From NCBI RefSeq assembly GCF_030247195.1, contig NC_080672.1:372318166-372382165 (forward strand): a stretch of 64,000 bases of DNA, in the 5' to 3' direction. The notes beneath the pieces were generated by a model that was not told the origin of the DNA, did no database searches, and saw only the letters and a program-made list of their open reading frames with translations. Shown here one piece after another: positions 35,201 to 43,397 of the stretch (position 1 is the stretch's first letter; every line of letters begins with the position of its first letter). The translations under genes were made by a program, and so were the position numbers. The DNA is from Topomyia yanbarensis. Lineage: Eukaryota > Arthropoda > Insecta > Diptera > Culicidae.

Positions 35201-37690
35201 AAACCTACCAATACCTTCACCAGCCATTTTAGCACACGGTGTTGCCACACCTTTCCTCGGGTATCTGTTACGCTGCCAACATCGAAAACGTTTAGTTAGG
35301 GTCGATTCACCAACGACAGGAATAAAAGCGTGTCCCTTGCTTATCTTGGTCGTTTGAAGAATCCTGTTATAAAGTGTTTGTCGTTCATCATCATGTTGCA
35401 AACAACGCACTTCATCAATTTGTGGTCCAATAATTTTGCTTCCTACAAAACATGGAAAGATCGAGTCCTATACAATGTAGATGCATCTGCTCTTAACGTC
35501 AATTTATGATAAATTGTGTTTGATTTGTGTTATTGTTTTCAGGTATCAACGGAGGAAGGAAAGACTTTGGCGAAGCAATTCGGTTGTCCCTTCTATGAGA
35601 CGTCCGCAGCTCTGCGACATTACATAGACGAAGCATTTTTTTCGCTAGTGCGCGAAATCCGGAGAAAGGAAGAACAACGAGTAAGTTTGTAACTCTATCA
35701 AAACACATTATAAATACCGTTTGATTCGAATACTTGCGATTTTTTTGGGGAATACAATGATAAACATTCGTTTAGTCGCAACGTCAAGTTTTCTCCTCAA
35801 AATTCAGTAGATTTGGTCCGACTTGTTGAATCACTACAACGAGAGCCACAAAAGATTCATTGGAAAAAACGAGAACAAAAGGGAAAATTCTAGTCATCTA
35901 GGTGCTAGGGGCAGATCACTTGTGATGCATTTTTAAAAATTCAGCTAAATTAAATGCATTTCTTTCCATCAAAATAGAAATTCGTAATGTATTTTGCGTT
36001 GCGTGCAATGTATTTTGCGTTGCGTGTAAGACGTCAAAACCCTACACGCAACCTTAAAATAACCTACAGAATAAGTTCTTTTAACTTAAATTTAGGTACT
36101 TTTGAGCTGTATACTCAGAATTAGGTAAATTCAACTTAAATCTAAGTAAATTAAATTCAAGGTCGAGTTATTGTTTTTGCCGTAGTTAAATGGAAATTAC
36201 TTTCAACACGGTTTACCCAATTTTACCTTCCTGCACGATACCCCGAGATTGAGTCAAAAGTATTGAATTTTAGGTAGTTTTTCGGTGGCGTGTACAAAAA
36301 ATTAGCCCTACATTCAACAAAACGTCGAACAAAGTGAATCAGCGTAGGACATTTGGTAAACAAACTTTTCTGCGAGGGAGTGCAAAAATGATGCAAAAAT
36401 GTAAATTAAATGCATTTTTTCTAATTTGAAGCAAATTTGTTATACATTTCTAGAGTGATCTGCCCCTAGTCTAGGTGTCATTTTTTCAGGCTACAACTCT
36501 GTTATGCGAGCACTTGCACTGAAGGGGAGGTTCTCATTCAAATGACCAAAAAGTAAGCAAAACTTGGATTTTTTTGTGGGCCAATGACAGTTTAAGGATT
36601 CACAAGGTTTATATTTTCGTCTTCATTTACAATTTTTTTTCAAGACGAGAAAAACAAAATGGTGCCCGTGATGACGTTCTGTCTAAGGTTAGGCGCGCAT
36701 GGAACTCCAAAACTGCGTACAGTCTACTGCCTCATGATCGATCGGACACACACAACTAATAATAAAACTAAATTTATTGGAGGGATGAAAAAATACTTCA
36801 AATTTGACGTAATGGTGCAATCTCAAACTTTGAAATCCATTTTTTTTGCCCTTTTTCACCTTATGGCCTAGGCAAAAAACTAAGTGGTATTTCAGCCAAA
36901 ATCGAGAAAAAAAGGTTTTGTGATTTATAAACACGAATTTAAGTTTACAAATTAACAAAAACAAAAAAAAATAAAAATGACGATTGCAATATGACGGACT
37001 AATGTGTGACTTTAATAATTTTAAACCCAATTTTTTTCGTTTTTCATCGTTTTCTGTGGTTGTTTGTCACGATTAGTCTGAGATGCCCCCACAGATCGAG
37101 CCTTGAAATATATTCTCGATACCTGTATACATGTACAGTGCAATGCGAAGCAGTCTGGGAATGTGCATAATGTCATGAAAAGGTTTCTACCTGAGGCGCG
37201 CGTCTCGATCCAAGAGCGTCCCATGGCGGCCAGCACGTCGCTTCGAGCAATGGCATGTAAAAACTTTTTTGATTCGTTGATCGAAAACCCCGTTTAACAC
37301 AATACAGTAGACACTCATATCTTAAGAAATTGCAAAGAAAATAAAGATCAATTACTTGAAAATTTGGAATGAAAACCTCCCCTTAACAATTACTAGTTAA
37401 TGGATGGTAAGAGGTGGTTCAATAAGCATTTTAGTATCAGTTTTAGTCCTTCTCGTATGGGTTTCAAATAAGTATTTAAACAATAAAGTTGATAATGTCC
37501 GAAATAAGAAACAAACGCATATTCGAATCAGAGCGGTAAAATAGCTAAATTGTCTCTTCAATTTCAGGCACTCAACGGTGGTTCAAGTTCCGAAAAAATC
37601 CACTCTCGACGCCGCAGTCGCTGGTGGCGGTTACGTTCGATATTCGCCCTCGTATTCCGCCGACGCAGAAACGTCAATGGGAATATTTAA
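23205..37690 (+). CDS. Ric: Ric, Ras-like GTPase of the Rit/Ric family (4 coding exons)
   Basis: Coding exons 23205-23388, 24060-24382, 35543-35680 and 37568-37690 all have GT-AG borders and join in phase to 255 residues. The G-domain shows GDGGVGKS (54-61, P-loop), switch I with HDPTIEDSY (76-84, the Rit/Ric effector loop), DTAGQVE (101-107), NKLD (160-163) and ETSA (188-191). The tail (216-255) is basic and hydrophobic, with [13 protein letters not shown] and VFRRRR, and has no CAAX box. This matches the calmodulin-binding, non-prenylated tails known for Drosophila Ric and vertebrate Rit. The family signals at the plasma membrane to MAPK-type pathways. Glutamine 105 of switch II (Ras Q61) is present, so GTPase activity is expected. 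Intron 2 is 11.2 kb and crowded with mobile elements; introns 1 and 3 are 0.67 and 1.9 kb. The start is the first ATG with the family-like MAGDF-type extension. An AATAAA at 38253 could end the transcript. Confidence 0.95.
24383..28230. other. First part of Ric intron 2, mostly unassigned
   Basis: A related pair of about 75 base segments lies at about 26115-26200 and 26682-26780: both have GGAAGAG-TGGCAAA, GAAGCTGACT, GCATGTTATT and AAAGCCCTT. No gene or complete transposon is recognised. Confidence 0.4.
28231..28613. mobile_element. MITE with AAAGATGGGTRGGTAATGTC ends
   Basis: The left end AAAGATGGGTAGGTAATGTC is repeated inverted at the right end (AAAGATGGGTGGGTAATGTC) with one mismatch. 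Inside, TTCGGTATTTCTAATGGAAA also occurs in both orientations. Length 383 bp, non-coding, in Ric intron 2. Confidence 0.6.
29445..30676 (+). repeat. 616 bp tandem duplication, apparently perfect
   Basis: Units 29445-30060 and 30061-30676 show no difference that I could find. Each ends with an ATG-started segment ([18 protein letters not shown]) that in the second unit continues into further coding-like sequence. A TCTG microsatellite (4 units) lies in each. The arrangement of leader plus ORF start, doubled head to tail, resembles tandem 5' regions of some retroelements. It could also be a recent local duplication or an assembly duplication. Confidence 0.75.
30677..31650 (+). pseudogene. Gag/ORF1-like relic interrupted by a MITE
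   Basis: The frame from the second 616 bp unit goes on with [17 protein letters not shown] to a stop at 30729. After the MITE at 30748-31474, coding-like sequence resumes at about 31476 with [20 protein letters not shown], a charged helical segment (about 55 residues, probable coiled coil) ending at 31650. Together they look like the 5' end of a retroelement first ORF. The family is not identified, and no reverse transcriptase follows. Confidence 0.4.
30748..31474. mobile_element. MITE with internal ~240 bp tandem repeat
   Basis: The ends AAGCCCTATTTATACTCTCC, GTGAAAATGAACGT and, inverted, AAGCCAATTTACACACACGG, TGAAAATGAACGT are complementary. Inside are two diverged direct copies (about 30990-31233 and 31247-31460) carrying AACAAGTGAAATATCCACT, TCGAATAATTGTGCATGGAT and GAGATATTGGAAAAAA. 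Non-coding. It interrupts the retroelement relic, so it inserted later. Confidence 0.6.
31654..32791. mobile_element. TIR element of 1.1 kb
   Basis: The left end GTCGCTGTTGTGCTATCTTA, TGACAAACGCCATTT and its inverted copy at 32757-32791 match over about 35 bases with one difference. It has no transposase and carries the nested palindromic MITE at 32090-32346. No clear target duplication was found. Confidence 0.65.
32090..32346. mobile_element. Palindromic MITE family 'TCTYGA', copy 2
   Basis: The arms (CTCGAGTATTTTTTCAAATG, then GACGTAAGTAACATTGAGAG) match their inverted partner at 32306-32345 with one mismatch in 40. The core, with TTTGCATAATATTGTAG and GACGTCGTAATAAACGAAAG, is shared with copies 9018, 54442 and 60794. 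It is nested in the 31654-32791 element. Confidence 0.7.
32811..33883 (-). pseudogene. LOA/Jockey-group non-LTR retrotransposon relic
   Basis: Read on the - strand, a partial ORF1 (33883-33632, stop TGA) overlaps by ATGA the start of ORF2 at 33635, which begins [20 protein letters not shown] and continues with [10 protein letters not shown], the N-terminus of an apurinic endonuclease domain. Further motifs are [11 protein letters not shown] (about 33325), [14 protein letters not shown] (about 33200) and [11 protein letters not shown] (about 33060). Frames are broken and the reverse transcriptase is missing; the relic is truncated on both sides. LOA-type assignment is from the endonuclease style and is moderate. 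Confidence 0.65.
33884..34510 (-). pseudogene. RTE-clade reverse transcriptase fragment
   Basis: The - strand shows [12 protein letters not shown] (about 34220-34185), the first catalytic aspartate block, [11 protein letters not shown] (about 34025-33995), and [10 protein letters not shown] (about 33940-33910), where the usual ADD is PDD. Stops and frameshifts interrupt it. It abuts the LOA relic at 33883, so one element probably inserted into the other. A different RTE copy lies at 43398-46250. Confidence 0.65.
34527..34782. mobile_element. hAT MITE of the GGCGGATCCAG family (TSD ctcccggc)
   Basis: The ends CTGTGGCGGATCCAG and, inverted, CAGGGGCGGAACCAG flank 256 bp of non-coding sequence, with an identical 8 bp duplication ctcccggc at 34519-34526 and 34783-34790. 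The duplication identifies a hAT-type insertion into the RTE relic. Related copies: 19205-19438 and a fragment at about 6268-6350. Confidence 0.8.
35037..35205. mobile_element. Small MITE, TA target (Ric intron 2)
   Basis: Inverted ends GGTGCGTTCCAGTAC and GGTTTGTTCCAGTAC, bordered by TA on both sides (35035-35036, 35206-35207). Length 169 bp. Inside, TGCTCCGAAG and CTTTCAGTTTC motifs occur. A related fragment lies at about 58092-58180. The TA duplication fits a Tc1/mariner-type origin. Confidence 0.55.
35905..36469. mobile_element. hAT-type MITE in Ric intron 3 (TSD tctaggtg)
   Basis: The ends CTAGGGGCAGATCAC and the inverted GTGATCTGCCCCTAG are perfect over 15 bases. A perfect 8 bp duplication tctaggtg lies at 35897-35904 and 36470-36477. 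It is 565 bp and non-coding, with an internal short repeat of GCAATGTATTTTGCGTTGCGTG (two overlapping copies near 35990-36030). Confidence 0.8.
36478..37567. other. Remainder of Ric intron 3
   Basis: No gene or repeat was assigned; the acceptor ends in ATTTCAG at 37561-37567. Confidence 0.4.
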
Positions 37691-39675
37691 AATTAAGGAT
37701 CAACTACACCGAGGGCGAACCCTTACACGAACCGTTTGTTATGTCACTTAAAATGATGATGTGTAACGCGAGCAGTGACATGATCCAATACAATACAATA
37801 TCAGTAGTGTTATCACGTAGTTGTGACACATTTTGTTATCGTGTGAGGGTTCCATCCGAATCCGCAACCATCTCCGGCGAGAGAGGGTAGCATGTTTTGT
37901 TGTGCTCGTAATCCGAGCCCTCCCCCCATCAATCAGAGTGTTGAACGATGAGTTAGGTTAAGATCCATTAGTAAATACATCACGCTTTAGGGGAGAGTGG
38001 CTCCAATTTGGACAAAGAATTGCGAAACGATTTCTAGGTTGCAATGGAGTACTTTTACCGTTCTAGCGTGGCTTTTGGAAGGGTTCTAATGTATTGCTTC
38101 TCTGCAGTGATCGAATGTATTGATATTTATTAGACTCAGTCCTTGTGTTGGTATTAAAGTTTTAGTTAGGAAGAGGCAGAAACAACATGTGTGGAAACTG
38201 TTTTCAGTGTACGTTTGAAAAACCTCGCTTATATCTTCTAAATTTGTCTTAAAATAAACAAAATGTACATGAGCGATTTTCCACTAATTTAACCTTTTTC
38301 TTTAACATACTATCGGCTGTTACTTGTTAAAAACTGTTTCACGTGGATCAACCGGGAGACAATCTGATACCTAATTGTTGGAATCTGGTGTAACGAAGCT
38401 GACGAAGCGCAAACATTCATCTACGCATACGTACCCTCCAATAAACCCTATTTTAAAAACAAGACAAATACGTTAAAATCAGAATGGGGTTTTTTCAACT
38501 GCGAAAATGCAAAAGCTAAAATCGATCGCTGCAGCGGAAGCAATAACAAAACAACGTCACAGTAGGCTTATGAAATAATCGACCAAAAATGCACCATAGT
38601 TGCAAATATTTCCACAGTGTTAGGTTACGGTTATCTAGAGTTGTTGAATAGTCAGTTAAGAAATTGTGGCACTTAAAATGGTTTCGATTTACCTTGTTTC
38701 GAAGCAAATCGGTATAATTAAACGGTCATCAGCATCGAGCGTGTTTGAAGGTAAAACAAAGAAACATGATTTGAGAGATCAGTTCGTTATAGATTTCAAA
38801 TTATTATTGTTAAGAATCTTGAGTGTATCAAAAAATCGCAAACAGGTGGACCTTTTTAAAAAAAAGGACAGATAAGATGACCAGCTTAGTTCATAACGTT
38901 GAAGTAGGAAAATCCGCTAAAATGTAAGTGCATTACTTTACAATTAAAATACTTGGTTTATACCAATGACACAGAAATTGGTTTAAAACCATATCATTGT
39001 TGCTGAAAAGAGTTTATTAACCTTATTTGTTCAACTTCTGTGTTTCAATCATGAATCTTCCTATGTTTTCGAACATAAAAAGCATTTAAAAACAACTATC
39101 TGTGATTCAACAAAACATTTTGTTTCCATAAAAATTCTCTTGTCTTTACCAGGAATCGTTTATTTAGGATTAAAAGTTTTATTTACCAGTCTCCTAAGAT
39201 GAAACAAAACATACCAGTATTGAACAAACGTCAAACAAGTATTCACACAGGGTTCCCACAGTAGTTGTAGAGCATTTCGACTTGCAACTAAACGATACCA
39301 AAAAATGTCAACCTAAACCATAGTCTTATTGAGCTTCCTATTGCTGCTCACAACTTTCATACCGCGGTGAAGTGTATCCATAATACGTACACCATTGTAC
39401 ATTGAATCAATCGAAACAACAATCAAAAACATCAAAAAATCAACCAAAAGGTGAGTAGATTTCCCGGCAGCACAGACATCATACATTTCCTACGTTGTAT
39501 GTAGATCTATTGCTCGTGTATTAGCCTAGCCGTTAATATTTAAGTAAACAAAGAAGAAAAAATCAAGCGGGAGTAGATAAAAAAGCTCTGTTTTTTGTTG
39601 AAATAGGAATTCTGCCGTAGAAAATGTGAACACAGTTAATTTATTCGGACTAGGATGCTAAAGTTTAGTTTTGCT
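37691..39675. other. Ric 3' region and spacer
   Basis: A possible polyadenylation signal AATAAA is at 38253-38258, about 560 bases after the Ric stop. No other gene is recognised. Confidence 0.35.
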
Positions 39676-39870
39676 TAGAAAAACTCTAGAAAGAGAACTG
39701 CGGAGACTCCATTTTGGATCGTTTGGATTCGCGTTTAGCTGTCAAAAAACGAATCCAATCGAACATTGCCTATCCTTATAACATTGGACGTGTTGCCATA
39801 CAATGCCGGGGCATACGTTGCCAAAAATGCTGTTTTTCTCTCCGCAGTTCTCTTACTATGAGTTTTTCTA
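39676..39870. mobile_element. Small MITE with AGAGAACTGCGGAGA arms
   Basis: The arm TAGAAAAACTC followed by AAGAGAACTGCGGAGA is repeated inverted at 39839-39870 with a few mismatches. The interior holds a second pair, TCGTTTGGATTCG and CGAATCCAATCGA. Length 195 bp, non-coding, with TA at both edges. Confidence 0.6.
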
Positions 39871-40789
39871 GTTTTGCTCGTAGGAGAAACTGGTTTGAAA
39901 TGAAAGTGGATAGATGCGAGATAGGGTGAAGTTCCTATTTTCACCATACTAAGGAGGGTGCCGCACTAATACAATCAATGAAATGCGTACAAATTGGCAT
40001 CAACAGCATTGCTTTGTTGATAAGAACCAAGATAATAACGCAAATGCGCTGAAAACAGTGAAATTCTCGTGTTTGAGCGTAACGAAAACTCGAATCGAGT
40101 GCCCCTATTGTTGCACTACCATTTGACTCAATGCGTTGAACAAAGATGGCAGACGCTGCTCTAACCAACGGCTTCAAATGGGTAGGGTGACAATAGAAAC
40201 ATGGCAAAAATATGCTCAACACCCTATTCGTTTACCGTAAGTTTGAGTGAGCATGTCGATGTATAAAGTACGATATACACGATACGGTAGGTTTCCGTTA
40301 TCGGTACAGCATGTCAAATGGAACGTCAAAATTATTTACATGCAGTTTAATGAAGGTACAATATCCAAGGCACGGAATATTTTGACGTACGAGACATGTA
40401 CCCGGACACACACACGAGAAACGCATTCAAATTATCCTGACAGAACGGTGACGTAACGTTGACGGAAGCTGCTGTATCGTCTGAATTGGACTTAAGCAAG
40501 TAATCCGCGCAGTGAAATGTTTTCTCGCGTCTATTAGCTTCAATTTCAAATCAGTTTTTGCGTTCAATTTGACAGTTGCCGTAGGATGCGTTCAGAATTG
40601 GTGCGAAAAACTGAACTGAGCTAAATTTAAGCTACAAAAAAAACATTTCTACAAATTAGTGCGAATATATACAAGTTCAAACTGAGCAGAAAATAGCGAA
40701 CTTTATGCTTTTACTCAAACATCCTCTCGTTAATTAATTATAAATTGGTTTCTAGCTTTTACCTACTCTACCCCAGCAAGTCCAGTTGG
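39871..40789. other. Spacer, no gene recognised
   Basis: Reading frames of 60-93 codons without family resemblance. Confidence 0.35.
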
Positions 40790-40936
40790 AAAATGAGCCG
40801 GAGTTTTGGCTGGTTAAACTAGTATTCCGGACCCGGTAACACAATTAGAATTATCTAATCCAATTAGAATCGGTTGTGTCACTGGAACCGCTTGCTAACT
40901 AGAGCCAGCCATATTCCCGCATCATTTTCCGGTAAG
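40790..40936. mobile_element. Palindromic MITE, about 147 bp
   Basis: The two halves are inverted copies: CCAGTTGGAAAATGAGCCGG with CCGGACCCGGTAACACAATT on the left, and GGTTGTGTCACTGGAACCGC with ATTTTCCGGTAAG on the right. A half-copy interrupts the mariner relic at 14443-14519. Confidence 0.55.
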
Positions 40937-40962
40937 ACTCAACCGGGACATTTGGTTCGGCT

Positions 40963-42426
40963 CAGAGAGAATATGGAGAGAGACGTAGAGTGAAAATCAG
41001 TCAAAACGGAAACACTCCCTTTATGATGATTTCAAAACTAGCATTTTGGCAACCGCTTCCACAGGCTGTACTTTGAATATGACTCCTATTATTGTTTGTG
41101 GCACTAAAAACTGGATTCTAACCGCACTGCGCACTTACTACTCTTCTATTAAATTCTTCTCATAGACTGGTTAGTTCGACTGGTCTGTCTATGAAAGTAC
41201 CATCTCTATCACTTGAAATACATGTGTTTTGACAGCTCGCAGTTTTCAGTAGCAGTTTGATCACTCGCACTTTGAAAGTGCGGAGTCCAGGTTGGTGGGA
41301 AGTGCGCAATATATTTTGAAAACAAGCCGTGTGGTGATCGTTGCAATTCTTTAGCAAATGATGTGCATTTCTAAACAAAGAGATGAAATAATTCTAAAAC
41401 TTGTTTTTATTAATGCACATACTCTAGAATGCACCTTACAGTGACGATTTAACTAAATTCTGGCGAAAACTTAAATTTCTTTTTTGATGGATGTACAATA
41501 ATTATCTCCACCAACTTAGGCATAAGTAATGTTTATTTACATTGCACTAACGACACTGAATTAGGCAATCCATGAGACGTGTCTGATCAGCTGATTATTT
41601 CTTGTTTACTTATTCTGGCGTTACTCCGAGGGGTGCGACGTCCAACAATATCGTTGATTCGATCCAACATCAAACGAATCGGACTAACGAAAGTTGTTTG
41701 TCGGACAAGTTTTTCTGTTCGCAGGAGTAGACCTGTTGACAGAACCCACCGCTGAACGTCCAATGGATTGCCTAATCCCTCTGGATAAAGACTCGACACG
41801 TCAATCATTTGTTTACCATTTATCTGTCAGTGTCATTCCAATCGAGCACGAGACCTGTCAATGTCATTCCAATCGAGCAGAAGACTTGTCAAATGTTGCA
41901 ATCTGATGAATGAATTTTGGAAACTATTGTGATAGCGAGTTAAAATATTTTGAATAAATTTCTGAATCGAATCTCTAAGGCAAGTTAAAACATATAACTT
42001 TTATCATTACGGTGCCTTCTAAAAGTTGCTTCAACCATTGCAGCTATCCGTAATGTTGCAATTTTCGGGTAAACCACAGAACGGGACCCATTCCGCACGA
42101 AGGTCGTAGTTTACTGGGAAGTGAAAAAACCAATATTATTAAAACCGCCGGAAGTTTTATTGGTACAAAACTTCACACAGCACTTCATGATGAAAAAATT
42201 ATCGACGTTGCAACTCTGCGGTAACTCTAGTATATGAGTCAACTGAAGTTAGCGCTGTGACAGTGGTGCTAGTTTGCAGAAAATAATGTTGCCAACCCAT
42301 TTTATTTAGTTGGGATAAGATGGCGAGTCTTTATTCAGTAATTCAGCGTTTTTACATTGCACGATGGGTCTGCTCAATAAGATATTTTTGGCTTCACACT
42401 ATTCGTCTCTCTCCCTATTCTCTCTG
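40963..42426 (-). mobile_element. hAT-type MITE, copy B, interrupted
   Basis: A reverse copy of 9767-10194: it starts CAGAGAGAATATGG with GAAAATCAGTCAAAACGG and ends with GAGCAGACC-type sequence and CTATTCTCTCTG. The target duplication is gttcggct at 40955-40962 and gttcggtt at 42427-42434 (7 of 8). It is enlarged by an insertion of about 0.8 kb at 41548-42350. Confidence 0.7.
41548..42350. mobile_element. Insertion inside hAT copy B
   Basis: Comparison with copy A shows that about 0.8 kb was inserted at the sequence TTTACATTGCAC, which now stands on both sides (41536-41547, 42351-42362). The ends AACGACACTGAATTA and TAATTCAGCGTT are roughly inverted. Inside, GTCATTCCAATCGAGCA occurs twice (about 41833 and 41863). 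Class unknown. Confidence 0.5.
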
Positions 42427-42434
42427 GTTCGGTT

Positions 42435-43397
42435 CAGCTCTTCATCGCGCCTATTTTTAAAACGGACTTCGGTTTTCTAGAGATTATTTCCGCGTGGCTA
42501 GCGACTCTTTTGAAACTGAAAGTAGCTATAGACGAAAGTGATTTAATAAAAATACGTACATTGGTTCGTTGTGAAATAGACAGAAAAACCATGTTAGAAT
42601 GTTGATTAAATAAAAAGGGATAAAATCATCCGAAACCCATCGCAAAGCCAAATAATTCATTCCAAGCAATAGAGAAAGATCAACTAAAACAAATCTGCGT
42701 TATTCATACAATGCCAAAATGAAAAGCATACAAAGATGCAAGCTAGCTTTATATGATTATATATTACTAGAATTTTAGACCATGTAACAAATGTGTTTCT
42801 TTTCTACACATGGATCCAGCAATATTTTACACAAACAAAATAATAATTATGAAGCAACGTGAAAAGTCCCATCAATACTATCGAACAGAATTCTAGTCTC
42901 AATTTGTCCCAACTTATTATTTAACGAAAAATGACAATAATTCCTAATAGCGAGAAAGAAAAAGAATCTAAATATATTTATGTTATCAATCAACATAATT
43001 GCGCTTGTCGAATGTGTGGACTAGAATAGGAATTATAGTTACACCAGTGGAAATTCCATACACGAGCTGATGACAGTAAATTAGGATCAAATATTACTGT
43101 AACGGAGCACGAAAATAAAGCGAATCTATACCCTAATGGAACTGTCAGGCTTGAGAGCATTTTAGTTAATCACATCATTTGGAAAGTTCCGTTTTAGACC
43201 CCTAGAAACATTACATATTTTATCTTTTGAGTTTAATCTAACATCATCGGATTTGAAGTGTCTTCTTTCGCAATAATTCCACAAATTGAATTAGTCTTAA
43301 GAAATTGGGACCCACTCGGTAAACTGGACATACCTAGAAGTGACCTAGTAGGTACAAATTACCTACTAATAGATTCCAATCCCTATAATTGTGATCT
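42435..43397. other. Spacer, no gene recognised
   Basis: AT-rich with no assignable feature. Confidence 0.4.
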
